Assembly (NCBI RefSeq): GCF_000513195.1
Contig: NZ_CBVI010000116.1
Coordinates: 1 to 53,348 of the forward strand
Length of the DNA: 53,348 bases
Reading direction: 5' to 3'
From: Bacteroides timonensis
GTDB lineage: Bacteria > Bacteroidota > Bacteroidia > Bacteroidales > Bacteroidaceae
Shown here: in pieces, positions 1 to 8,079 of the stretch
Position numbering within the stretch: position 1 is the stretch's first letter
Layout of the letters: each line of letters begins with the position of its first letter
Translations under genes and position numbers: made by a program
The notes under the pieces: generated by a model
The model's database searches: none
What the model was told of the DNA's origin: nothing
Seen by the model: only the letters and a program-made list of their open reading frames with translations

Positions 1-104
1 CGGTTGCTGGGGTCAGTTCGGTTGCTGGGGTCAGTTCGGTTGCTGGGGTCAGTTCGGTTGCTGGGGTCAGTTCGGTTGCTGGGGTCAGTTCGGTTGCTGG
101 GGTA
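1..104. repeat. 18-bp tandem repeat array, truncated by window edge
   Basis: Five complete head-to-tail copies of the 18-mer CGGTTGCTGGGGTCAGTT (1-90) and a partial sixth (91-103). The copies are identical, so the array is recent or kept uniform. The window starts exactly at a unit boundary, so more copies may lie to the left. Because 18 is a multiple of three, one frame reads on as a repeated GCWGQF hexapeptide with no stop inside the array, but nothing shows that it is translated. Confidence 0.95.
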
Positions 105-129
105 AACCTTCGCTACGCTCGGTTTCCCC
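99..129. terminator. Hairpin directly after the tandem repeat
   Basis: GGGGTAAACC (99-108) pairs with GGTTTCCCC (121-129) apart from one bulged base, around the 12-nt loop TTCGCTACGCTC. A GC-rich stem at the edge of a repeat array could be a terminator or a repeat-boundary structure. The run of T expected of an intrinsic terminator is not present in a clean form. Confidence 0.4.
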
Positions 130-173
130 CTAAATTTATATTTGAGAATGCTCTCAGTTTCAAATTGTTACAG

Positions 174-231
174 TTTGGGACAAAACTATTCAGACCATAA
201 TAGGAGTAAGTCTTAGTGATTCTGTCCCAAA
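174..231. repeat. Imperfect 22-bp inverted repeat with the TTTGGGACA motif
   Basis: The arms 174-195 and 210-231 begin and end with TTTGGGACA and TGTCCCAAA and are separated by 14 nt. The repeat lies just downstream of the helicase-like gene, which ends at 238 on the minus strand, so it may act as its terminator. A related sequence in inverted orientation sits at about 2151-2176 on the other side of that gene. Confidence 0.7.
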
Positions 232-237
232 TTTGGA

Positions 238-2082
238 CTATTCAAACGAGTACTTCTCTTCAAGAGGAATGTACCCTTTAAGTCGAGTGCCGGGTACAGT
301 TATCCTGTCAGAAATTTCAAAATATTTAGCCAAGTAGGTAGCCTTAGCTTGTAAGGATTTATCGTTATCATCCACAAGCTCATATTTATCATATATGTCC
401 TGTAAGGTGGTTACTATCTCATTTTCTGAATATGGTCTGCCTATTATAAAGGTATCATGAATCTCATCTATCGGTACGAAGTAAATCTCCTTCTTGTGTG
501 CGGTTTTAAGTTGCCGCTTCATGGTGGCTAAATCATAGTCAATTTCTACAATTCTATCCATACCAAACTTCTTATAGTATTTACAAAGCTCAGGAGCTTC
601 ATGTTTTAAAGACTTCAATTCCTCCTGCTGATCTTCTGTAAAGAATTTTAAGACTAACCCTTTAGGGTCTAAATCCTGTAACCGTTCCAATATCTGTAAC
701 TTTCTCTCTCTTGACAATGGTTTAGCCTTTACAGCTTTAGGTTTCTCTTTGTAATGCTCATAATGGTACGACACATTAAAATGTCCTGTCTCATTGTAAG
801 CATTTACTAAGGATTGTAGATGTTTATAGAAAGATTCAAGTTTAGATTTCTGAATATGGCATTCTATCAGGAATGGGTTTATCTTGCCCTTGTAAGCGTC
901 ATTCTTAAACAAGAACTTATAAACAAGGATGCGTTCCTGAATCTCTGTCAGAAGTTCCCTTTCCCTACCTTTAAGAGTTTCTTTCAAGTCAGTAAGGATA
1001 TTATAAACCTTCTTCTGTGCTTCCATCTCCTCAATGATTTCTTCACGGGATTGTGGCTTCAATTCATCATCCCAATTCGTAATATGGGTGATGCTACCAA
1101 TTCCTAAACGAAACCTGCCTATTATTTGGACTGCATGAGTGAATGGGTCAATCATGGTCTGTGGCTTGCTCAAACAATCTGTAACCATTATTATATCAGG
1201 TTTATCAGGAGTGTCTAAATCTACCGCTGAATAGAACCTGCTCGTAAAGAAACTGTACTGCTCCAATATCTCGCCCGACATAAAGCTGTCGGAAGCCTCG
1301 TACCCGTCCTCATGGAGCTTACGAATGGCGTTATCCTTATTAGAACAATAGATTTTACTACGGTTTCTAATGTCGGCTTTCTCTATCAATGCCTTGGCAT
1401 AGTCAGGTGAATTTAAGAATATGGCTTTCTTGTAATCGTTCAGGGATATTTGATTCAGAAACTCTTGCTGTACGTTATTTGTACCTATTAATGATAAGTT
1501 CTTCTTATAGTCAAAGGTGGGTACAATCTTGATATAGCTAAATGAATGGTTGGTAAAACCTTTTAAGGTTGGGAATAATGGGGTGGCTGAAATCAATGCC
1601 TTGTTGTCAAAGCTAAAGAAATCGAAGAATGGTAGAATTATATCAGGTCTGAAACCTGCGTCCTGTACAACTTTCTCACATTCATCTATTAAGAGGAAGA
1701 AGTCTTCGAAGAGGTTCACTTTTATATGTTCTGCCACTCGTTTGACTTTGGAATAGCTTTCAGGGGTTACTATGATCTTCTTGTAACGAATAGACCTGTT
1801 AAGTAGATATTTCTTAACATCATTATCCGAAATGCCTTCACGTACCCCCAATGAGTTGGGATATTTAACCTGCTTGCCGTCAATCACGGGTACATTGGGT
1901 TCAATGATTATGGAGTTACGTTTGGCATATCTATCGTCCAATTCACAGGTCGTAGCACCTTTGGCTGTCAAAGTCTTGTCGATTATAGCATTGCTCGGCA
2001 GACCGTCAGGATAAAGGTCTGACATGTATTCCTCGACCTGAATTTCAACGGGTTTTAACTCTAAGTTGGTGTTCTCTATCAT
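238..2082 (-). CDS. SF2 (DEAD/DEAH-like) helicase-like protein of a mobile element
   Basis: The 614-residue protein shows a degenerate superfamily 2 helicase core. An N-terminal AKGATT segment (about residues 40-45) sits where the P-loop should be but lacks the usual GK[ST] lysine. LLIDECEK (about 130-137) is Walker B, ALISATP (about 161-167) is motif III, and QIIGRFRLG (about 320-328) is motif VI. The C-terminal ~270 residues are charged and helical with no domain I recognise. It would act on DNA or RNA in the cytoplasm, probably in replication or transfer of the element that also carries the serine recombinase 148 bp upstream. Composition is AT-rich, unlike the GC-rich VapE gene beyond 3987. 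A phage or plasmid replication helicase is the best guess; the substrate is unknown. Confidence 0.6.
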   Translation of the reverse strand: MIENTNLELKPVEIQVEEYMSDLYPDGLPSNAIIDKTLTAKGATTCELDDRYAKRNSIIIEPNVPVIDGKQVKYPNSLGVREGISDNDVKKYLLNRSIRYKKIIVTPESYSKVKRVAEHIKVNLFEDFFLLIDECEKVVQDAGFRPDIILPFFDFFSFDNKALISATPLFPTLKGFTNHSFSYIKIVPTFDYKKNLSLIGTNNVQQEFLNQISLNDYKKAIFLNSPDYAKALIEKADIRNRSKIYCSNKDNAIRKLHEDGYEASDSFMSGEILEQYSFFTSRFYSAVDLDTPDKPDIIMVTDCLSKPQTMIDPFTHAVQIIGRFRLGIGSITHITNWDDELKPQSREEIIEEMEAQKKVYNILTDLKETLKGRERELLTEIQERILVYKFLFKNDAYKGKINPFLIECHIQKSKLESFYKHLQSLVNAYNETGHFNVSYHYEHYKEKPKAVKAKPLSRERKLQILERLQDLDPKGLVLKFFTEDQQEELKSLKHEAPELCKYYKKFGMDRIVEIDYDLATMKRQLKTAHKKEIYFVPIDEIHDTFIIGRPYSENEIVTTLQDIYDKYELVDDNDKSLQAKATYLAKYFEISDRITVPGTRLKGYIPLEEKYSFE

Positions 2083-2150
2083 AATCTGAATTTTAAATTA
2101 AATCGTTCATATTGTGAGACAAAATCAGTCAAAGTTATCTATATTAGGGT

Positions 2151-2176
2151 CTGAACAATTCTGTCCCAAGTTGGTG
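2151..2176. repeat. Second copy of the TTTGGGACA-type motif
   Basis: Read on the minus strand this is AACTTGGGACAGAATTGTTC followed by AGACC, which resembles 172-197 read on the plus strand. The two copies therefore flank the helicase-like gene as imperfect inverted repeats. A weaker GAGACAAAATCAG at about 2116-2128 may pair with it as a hairpin in the 148-bp gap between the two genes. Confidence 0.55.
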
Positions 2177-2230
2177 AAATATCGCTTAAAGATAAGCATA
2201 TTGCTCAATTCCTCCTGATTGCCACTACAA

Positions 2231-3922
2231 TTATTCCCTATATCGGACTTCAAAGCCATTCCTGTTACAAATCTCTTTCATTTCGTCCAATGTGTAGTAA
2301 GCATCCACTTCATCGCTGTCAGTCAGTAGCGTGTTATTGGGAGTATAGAAGTTCCGTATGTCAGGATGATATTGTGCCAACGAATCATTGATGAAGTAAG
2401 CACATTTCTGTTTAGCCTTTCGTGGCTCGTAGAATATATTAAACATTCCTTCAATGGTATCAACTTTCAGGAAACAATAAACCTTATCTATGTATAATGG
2501 GTAAATGCCTTTCACGTATTCACGCAACACTTTCATCTGTTTCTCAAGGTCGGCTTCCACCTCATTAAAATATTGCTCCGTGAAGTCCGTACTGTTGTAC
2601 CGTTTAATATTGAAGTCTGAAAGCCTGATTCTGTCAGTCAGTTTATTCATTTGAACCCTGATAGATGTAAGTTCCTTCTCAATCTTAGACTTCCGTTCCT
2701 TGTAACGATTCTTATCTATGTCATTATCTAAATATAAGTCCTCCAACCTCGTCAGTTTATTCTCCTGTTCCTTATAAGAGGTTTTGAGAGCCTCCTGTTC
2801 CTCAATAGTTCTGCTCTTGTTCTCATTCTCTTCTGCTACGGCTTCAAGTCGTTGTTCCGCATTCATCTTACTAACATAGAATAGTTGCTCCTTAATGAAG
2901 TTCCATATAATAGGGTTTACAATTCGTTCATTCAGATAGACTTGGCTCATGCAACCTGTTGAACTACTCTTATTGCTTGTACATTTGAAGTGTACAGTAT
3001 CCCTTTTATTGGAGTGTAACCTCGTATAGAATGCTCCACATTCAGAACACTTAATGAGTTTCTGTAATAAGTATTTGGTGGCTTTGGGATATGGGGTTGT
3101 CGTCCTGTTATGAGCCAGCTTCTCCTGTACCTTGTTATAGGTTTCTTCATCTATGATAGCAGGAATGTCAAAGTAGAATGTGTCAGTAATCTTGTCTATC
3201 TCGTCATAGATATTGGCTTCAACCCTGCCTGTATATGCACTGTTATTGAGTATAAACTTTGTGTTACCGATGCTTTTCAGTTTCTTAATGGCAGGGTATT
3301 TACCATAAATGTATCTTGTTGTAGTGATCAAAGCCTGTCCTTCTTCAAGGTACTTGTCAAACATTTCCTTTACGATTGTAGCATATTCATTCTTAACCAG
3401 GAATCCATCTTTTTGCCTTGTATAGCCGAATGGTGGGATGCCTGCGAACCATTGTCCCAAGCCTGCCGAATCCCGCTTACCAGATGCCATTCTAAAACGA
3501 ATTGACACGAGTTCTTCCTCTGCTTGCTCAAATGCCTTACGCAGCTCCTTCTCAAATTCTAAATTGACTTCACCTGTCTCTACGTCAATAGTCCATTTCC
3601 TCTTATCTCTAAAGTAGATTGGAATGCTGTAGTCCCGATTAAACTTATCGACCAAAGTAACTCCATATAGAAAATTTCTCGTCAGCCGTGAAACCTCTGA
3701 AATCAGAACGACATCAACTTCATCGTTCTCACAGGCATTAATCAATTCATCCACTGATTTACGGTTGCCCTTACGAATATCATCCTTACCCGTTACATGT
3801 TCACCAAAGACCTTAGCGACTTTCAATTTAAATCTGTTGGCGACCTTCTCAAGTTCTAACTTCTGGCGATTATAATCCTGTATATTTGTGCTACATCTTA
3901 GCAATAATGCTGCTCGTTTCAT
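2231..3922 (-). CDS. Large serine recombinase (site-specific integrase)
   Basis: This 563-residue protein has the three-part layout of large serine recombinases. The N-terminal resolvase domain (about 1-150) has RCSTNIQ with catalytic Ser11 and a later SRLTR motif; a 'recombinase' domain follows (about 155-270); a zinc-ribbon (about 290-330) with CSEC and two further cysteines precedes a coiled-coil-rich C-terminal part rich in E, K and R (about 370-450). Such enzymes join attP and attB through a 2-bp core and usually lie next to one end of their element. Here the start codon is about 65 bp from the point where the VapE gene is broken (3986/3987), which fits. A Bacteroides-type -7 element lies in between. 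The length and the domains are intact, so it is probably active. Confidence 0.93.
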   Translation of the reverse strand: MKRAALLLRCSTNIQDYNRQKLELEKVANRFKLKVAKVFGEHVTGKDDIRKGNRKSVDELINACENDEVDVVLISEVSRLTRNFLYGVTLVDKFNRDYSIPIYFRDKRKWTIDVETGEVNLEFEKELRKAFEQAEEELVSIRFRMASGKRDSAGLGQWFAGIPPFGYTRQKDGFLVKNEYATIVKEMFDKYLEEGQALITTTRYIYGKYPAIKKLKSIGNTKFILNNSAYTGRVEANIYDEIDKITDTFYFDIPAIIDEETYNKVQEKLAHNRTTTPYPKATKYLLQKLIKCSECGAFYTRLHSNKRDTVHFKCTSNKSSSTGCMSQVYLNERIVNPIIWNFIKEQLFYVSKMNAEQRLEAVAEENENKSRTIEEQEALKTSYKEQENKLTRLEDLYLDNDIDKNRYKERKSKIEKELTSIRVQMNKLTDRIRLSDFNIKRYNSTDFTEQYFNEVEADLEKQMKVLREYVKGIYPLYIDKVYCFLKVDTIEGMFNIFYEPRKAKQKCAYFINDSLAQYHPDIRNFYTPNNTLLTDSDEVDAYYTLDEMKEICNRNGFEVRYRE

Positions 3923-3946
3923 TTCCTTAATGCTTGAATTTCAGTA

Positions 3947-3954
3947 CAAATATA
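3947..3954 (-). promoter_or_regulatory. Promoter -7 element for the serine recombinase
   Basis: CAAATATA on the plus strand is TATATTTG on the minus strand, matching TAnnTTTG. It lies 25 bp upstream of the recombinase start codon and just inside the element end, so it would travel with the element. No clear -33 TTTG was found. Confidence 0.6.
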
Positions 3955-3969
3955 GCACTTTAAATTTAA

Positions 3970-3995
3970 TCATAAAAGTTTTTAGTTTAGTTGAT
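3970..3995. other. Probable attachment-site junction of the serine-recombinase element
   Basis: Left of about 3986 the DNA is AT-rich and unrelated to VapE; right of it the sequence is GC-rich VapE coding sequence. The VapE frame runs into a stop immediately at the boundary. The exact crossover dinucleotide cannot be fixed without the partner junction, which lies outside the window. Confidence 0.6.
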
Positions 3996-5501
3996 CAGAA
4001 AGAAACGTCCCAGGCTTCGTTCGGCATCCTGTTTGCTCTTGAAGTCGATGCTGTCTGTGTAGCCGAAACGCAGTTCCGGTGGTAAAAGAATGCGGCAAAA
4101 CGTGGATTTCCGATACCCTTGGGCGCCTACCAATAGGGGCGATGTACTGTTGCCGTGCTGCCGGTCAAGTCCCCGCCAATGAGCCGTCATACTGAGAAAC
4201 CAGCGGTAGAACAATTCCCGCCAATGCGGGTTTTCGCAGGGAACGAGATCGGCCAGGGCACGGATACGGTCTTTTCCGTCCCAGCGTCCGGTGTCGTTGA
4301 GGTATTCTTCCACAGGATTATGGAGGGGGATATAGTCGGAAGTAAGGTAGCGTGCTATGTCGCGGTCCCATACCCGGATACCTTCTTTCAGGGCATTGAG
4401 CGCTATGCTGCTTCGTATCCGCTGGTCGGCGGGGCGGAATTGGAAGTGGTCGCGCTGGCGGTATTCCAGCTCGCCCAACACGGTGTTGTAGCGGAATTCG
4501 TAGCGGCGGTTCATGAACTCTTCCAGGCGGAAGGCTGTGTCCTGTTCGGCGGTCATGCTGTTGCGGGTGCCGAAACCTTTACATTCACGGTAAAGATTAT
4601 GTATGGCGGCACGTATTACGGGCTCGTCCGCTTCGCGATAATAATGCATCAGGGTTTGCCGGACTACCTCTTCCTCGGGAATGCCTGCTTTGTAACAGTG
4701 CTCGGCAAGCCGTGCCAATAATGGGCGCAGGTCGTCACCTCGTTTCCAGTTTGTCAGTTCGTCGAACGCGCGGTTGAGCGCTGCTTCGAAGAGCATGGAA
4801 AAGGTGTCCGATGAACTGTAGCCGGGCTGCATGCGTAATAGCGGATTGGTTTCCGCCTGCTTCTGTTCCTTGAAAGTGGTGTCGCCGGGCATGGCGAAGG
4901 GTTGTTCCAGGCAGAAGGGGATGGCAGCCGGATTATAATAAGGTCGCTCATCCAGCGTCATGCGGCAACTCTGGTTGAGCGACGGTTCTTTTAGGGTGAT
5001 GGAGTAGGGCAGCAGGGGTTGGTAACAACTTACTGCAAGGCGGTAGGCGTGGGCATGAAACAGGGCCATTTCATTTTCATGTTTAGGGAATGAGCCGTCG
5101 GGCAGGGCGAAGAGCACCCATATCTTTACACTGCGTCCGCTGCTTCCACAAAAGGCGGCAAAGGTTTGAGGCAGCAGGGAAGCCTGTTGCTTTATCTGTT
5201 CCACTTCGGTGATACCTGCCAGATGGTTGACTTCAATCTGTACCAGTCCGTTGTAAATCTTCACCCGATGTTCTCCGTCTTTGGTGCGGGCATATTCCAC
5301 GGCGGGGTAGATGCGGGGTAATTTATCTATGTTCAGATAGTGGTTATCTGTTCCTTGCAGCATAGGTATGAGGTGGCGCAGGGCTGATACATGTGCCGCT
5401 TTGTTCTCTTTCTTTATTTTTTCTATTAAGGTTTCAGCATCAAGGGTACTGAAAGATTCTTTGCCGGTTTCACGGTCGGCACGTATAAGGGTTAGCTTCA
5501 T
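3987..5501 (-). pseudogene. VapE / BT4734-type primase-helicase-like protein, 3' end lost
   Basis: The 504-residue product matches the Bacteroides BT4734-like (VirE N-terminal) domain at about 1-200, followed by a VapE-type P-loop ATPase domain with Walker A GAQGYRKST (Lys465). The reading frame ends at FFLIN (500-504), which is the hydrophobic strand of Walker B; the acidic residues that normally follow and the rest of the ATPase domain (commonly 200 or more further residues) are missing. The break coincides with the end of the serine-recombinase element, so the gene was probably split by integration. The remaining part would lie at the far end of the element, left of the window. GC content is much higher than in the element. 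VapE-type genes are common next to HU-like genes in Bacteroides, and an HU-like gene is present at 10007. Confidence 0.8.
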
Positions 5502-5646
5502 CGTGGTTATTTTTAGTTACTGTTTTTAAAAGACGGCGCAAGGTACAACAAAAAAACGGGGGGCAAAGTGTTTCTCAAATAAAAAAAGAATTCTGTGCCG
5601 AAACGGGTATAGGGTGAGTGGTCAGACTAAATATAATAGAAAATTT

Positions 5647-5700
5647 TCAGGTACACTTGAAAAAACTATCTTTTTTGAGGGGAAAATCAAGTGTACCTGA
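5647..5700. repeat. Perfect 14-bp inverted repeat, 26-nt spacer
   Basis: TCAGGTACACTTGA at 5647-5660 is exactly reversed and complemented at 5687-5700. The similarity continues imperfectly outward in the flanking AAATTT/TAAATT. It may be a regulator site, a hairpin in the leader of the VapE or ATPase transcript, or a remnant of a small mobile element. Confidence 0.9.
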
Positions 5701-5829
5701 TAAATTGTCTGTCGGATTGAATATTCTTATCCGGAAAATGGTAGTAATAGTATCCCTCTCTACAGGAGCCCTGAAGGGGTGAAATCAGATATAACCGTAA
5801 GAAAATTACGGAGTAATCAAAATAATACG

Positions 5830-5837
5830 TATCTTTG
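5830..5837 (+). promoter_or_regulatory. Promoter -7 element for the ATPase/TOPRIM pair
   Basis: TATCTTTG matches TAnnTTTG. Transcription would begin near 5844, giving a leader of about 20 nt before the ATG at 5863; this is why that ATG is preferred over the in-frame TTG at 5851. No convincing -33 TTTG was seen. Confidence 0.6.
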
Positions 5838-5862
5838 CTATTGAATCAAGTTGAAAATAAAT

Positions 5863-6966
5863 ATGCTAACAAAATTTGCAGTAACAAATTATAGAGGATT
5901 TGCCAATCGTATTGAGTGGGATTTATCCAATCCTGCCAATTATGAGTTTAACAAATCTGTGATTAAAGATGGTGTCATAAAAAATGGTATCATATATGGT
6001 CCAAATGGGTCTGGTAAGACGAATTTTAGTTTAGCAATATTCGACATAGAGAACCATTTGTCTCCGAAATGGAAGAAAATAGATTACTATGTGAATTTCG
6101 TTTATGCAGGTAACAATGACAGAGCCGTTAAATTTGAATACACATTTAAATTTGACAATGACACAATAGATTACATCTATGCCAAGAATGCTTCCGGGGT
6201 ATTGGTAGAGGAAAGCCTTTTTGTAAACAAGATGAACATCTTTGAACGGAAGGATAATTCATTTCGTATTGACAAGCAGCAGTTCCCTATGGACGAAAGC
6301 ATAGAAAAGAATCTTGAGAACAATGCCAATAATGTGTCTGTAATCAACTTCCTGTTTACATCTTATCCGCTCAATTCAGAACATTATCTGATTAAACTCA
6401 ATAGGTTTGTCAATTCCATGCTTTGGTTTAGGAATCTTGATGTCCGTGAATTTATTGGACTTGAAACAAATATAACAATGTTGGATGAGTTTATCATCAC
6501 AAACAATCTGCTTGATGATTTCTCCGATTTTTTACAAAAAGTAAGTGGTCAGACTTTCCGGTTTATTGCACATAATACTACGGATAAGCAGATTCTTTGC
6601 CAAATAGATAAAAATGAAGTCCCATTTAGACTGGTAGCATCAACAGGTACACAGTCGTTACAATTATTGTATTTTTGGCTGAAACGCATGGACGAAGCCT
6701 CGTTTGTCTTTATAGATGAGTTTGATGCTTTCTATCATTTTCGCTTAGCTTTTGAGGTGTGCAAGCGGTTGTTTGCATTGGATTGTCAGATTTTCACATC
6801 GTCACATAACACATATTTGATGACGAATGATTTGTTGCGCCCAGACTGCAATTTTATCCTAAACAATAACAAAATCAAGTGTTTGGCTGATTGTACGGAC
6901 AAAGAATTGCGTTTTGGCCATAACATCGAAAAAATTTATCGTGCAGGAGCTTTTTATGATAAATAA
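5863..6966 (+). CDS. AAA/ABC-type ATPase of a two-gene, defence-like module
   Basis: The 367-residue protein is an SMC/ABC-like ATPase of the RloA/AbiL/OLD type. It starts LTKFAVTNYRGF, the usual first strand of such ATPases, and has Walker A GPNGSGKT (46-53, Lys52), a signature-like STGTQSL before Walker B, FVFIDEFDAFYH with Asp285-Glu286, and an H-loop SSHNTY (His315). The coding sequence overlaps the TOPRIM gene that follows, so the two are translationally coupled. In known pairs of this kind (RloA-RloB, AbiLi-AbiLii, AriA-AriB of PARIS) the ATPase senses infection and the TOPRIM partner is the effector. That role is inferred here from architecture and neighbours. Low GC and position between a mobile-element gene and an IS suggest horizontal gain. 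Confidence 0.8.
   Translation: MLTKFAVTNYRGFANRIEWDLSNPANYEFNKSVIKDGVIKNGIIYGPNGSGKTNFSLAIFDIENHLSPKWKKIDYYVNFVYAGNNDRAVKFEYTFKFDNDTIDYIYAKNASGVLVEESLFVNKMNIFERKDNSFRIDKQQFPMDESIEKNLENNANNVSVINFLFTSYPLNSEHYLIKLNRFVNSMLWFRNLDVREFIGLETNITMLDEFIITNNLLDDFSDFLQKVSGQTFRFIAHNTTDKQILCQIDKNEVPFRLVASTGTQSLQLLYFWLKRMDEASFVFIDEFDAFYHFRLAFEVCKRLFALDCQIFTSSHNTYLMTNDLLRPDCNFILNNNKIKCLADCTDKELRFGHNIEKIYRAGAFYDK
6945..6949 (+). promoter_or_regulatory. Ribosome binding site that fixes the TOPRIM gene start
   Basis: AGGAG lies 6 nt before the ATG at 6956, inside the end of the ATPase gene. It supports ATG 6956 over the upstream in-frame TTG at 6914. Confidence 0.65.
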
Positions 6967-7750
6967 GGAAAAAACGCTTTTTATCTTTGAAGGAGTCAAA
7001 ACAGAAGATAAACTTATAGAGAAATTAGAGCATAATTTCTTGGGCAAAACGAATGCCATAAAATGTGTATTTGATGCCGAGATATACCAATTATATCGTG
7101 TCATAAAAGAAGAAAAAGAGTTCTCAATAGATATAGTTTCCTTATTAAAAGAACGTACGGCTGAAAACGCTAAAATTCTAGAAAATTACACCCGAGACAG
7201 TTTTGCCTATATATATTTGTTTTTTGACTATGATGCTCATTCTACGTTGGCAGATGACGATAAAATAAAAAAAATGCTTTCTTTTTTCAATGACGAAACT
7301 GAAGAGGGAATGCTTTACATCAGTTATCCAATGGTGGAAGCCATACGACATTTCAAGGATTTGGAAAGCTTCAAGTCTTTGACAATAAAATGCAAGCGCA
7401 GGAATTGTCCATATAAAGACGAATGTCATGACAAGGACGAATGCTTGAAAGAACCTCATTACAAAAGTGTTGCTGCTACAGATAGCAAGCCACAATTATC
7501 AAATGTAAATTCATATACAAAAACAGTTTGGCAGGAACTGATTACCGCCCATTTATGCAAAGCTAATGATCTTGTCAATGATGCTTTTACTTTGCCTACT
7601 TCTTTGATATCGCAGGAAGCTATCTTTTTAAAACAATTAGCGAAGCACATTTGTCATAAATGTCCCGAAGTTGCGGTATTAAGCGCATTTCCTCTTTATG
7701 TACTGGATTATTTTGGATGTGAAAGAACCATTACGAAGTTAAATTCTTAA
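6956..7750 (+). CDS. RloB/AbiL-like TOPRIM-type protein with a Cys-rich insert
   Basis: The 264-residue protein begins with a strand ending in FIFEGVKTE (Glu12), and FFDYDAH supplies Asp91 and Asp93. Glu and DxD at this spacing are the metal-binding residues of TOPRIM nucleases, and the FEGxxTE form is typical of RloB and AbiLii proteins. After a shared IRHF segment comes a cluster C146-x4-C151-x5-C157-x5-C163 that looks like a zinc-binding insert, and near the C terminus CHKC (233-236). It would be the nuclease effector of the two-gene module, acting in the cytoplasm together with the ATPase whose 3' end it overlaps by 11 bp. Target and trigger are unknown. Confidence 0.75.
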   Translation: MINKEKTLFIFEGVKTEDKLIEKLEHNFLGKTNAIKCVFDAEIYQLYRVIKEEKEFSIDIVSLLKERTAENAKILENYTRDSFAYIYLFFDYDAHSTLADDDKIKKMLSFFNDETEEGMLYISYPMVEAIRHFKDLESFKSLTIKCKRRNCPYKDECHDKDECLKEPHYKSVAATDSKPQLSNVNSYTKTVWQELITAHLCKANDLVNDAFTLPTSLISQEAIFLKQLAKHICHKCPEVAVLSAFPLYVLDYFGCERTITKLNS

Positions 7751-7791
7751 TCTGACAGTAAAATTCCATCATTCTTTTGGTTATGAGTTAA

Positions 7792-7885
7792 TTCACCACA
7801 GAGTAACACAGAGTCTCGCAGAGTTTAATCAATTTGAAATCAAAAGAATAGAACTCCGTGAAACTCTGTGTTACTCTGTGGTGAA
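7792..7885. repeat. 34-bp inverted repeat downstream of the TOPRIM gene
   Basis: The arms 7792-7825 and 7852-7885 share a perfect outer 23 bp starting TTCACCACAGAGTAACACAG, then diverge slightly before matching again at GAGTT. The loop is 26 nt. It could terminate the ATPase/TOPRIM transcript, although the arms are longer than usual for that; a fold-back repeat element is equally possible. Confidence 0.85.
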
Positions 7886-7906
7886 AACTCATTTCTTTCC
7901 GAAAGA

Positions 7907-7970
7907 ACGCAAATTACACGAATTACGCAAATAAAAAACAGATAAGCTCTGATCTTTCTTTTGACACACC
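7907..7970. repeat. Partial copy of the GTGTGTCAAAA-bounded intergenic repeat
   Basis: It contains GCAAATTACACGAATTACGC, then AGATAAGCTCTGAT and TTTTGACACACC. The same blocks occur in the palindromic element at 15075-15240, so the two are members of one dispersed family; this copy has only one arm. Confidence 0.7.
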
Positions 7971-8079
7971 CTCCGTTATGTTCGGATGATAATAGCGCAG
8001 GGTAATATCTCTATACAAAACGCTCCTTGCGAAATGGCTGATTTGATATTGATTATCAGTGAAATGCAAGGCTTTAATT

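Larger units (their letters stand above)
5502..5862. other. Intergenic region between divergent VapE and ATPase genes
   Basis: No gene was found in these ~360 bp. The region holds a 14-bp perfect inverted repeat (5647-5700) and a promoter -7 element for the ATPase gene (5830-5837). A G6 run is at about 5561. Confidence 0.7.

Noticed and set aside
1..104. CRISPR array
   Set aside because: The 18-bp units are directly adjacent with no spacers, so this is a simple tandem repeat.
4155..4721. 188-residue plus-strand frame inside the VapE gene
   Set aside because: It is antisense to a clear VapE coding region and has no family match; GC-rich DNA yields long shadow frames.
5863..7750. Gabija or Septu defence system
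   Set aside because: Gabija GajA carries ATPase and TOPRIM in one protein with a UvrD-like partner, and Septu has an HNH partner. Here the ATPase and TOPRIM-like parts are separate and no helicase or HNH motif is present.
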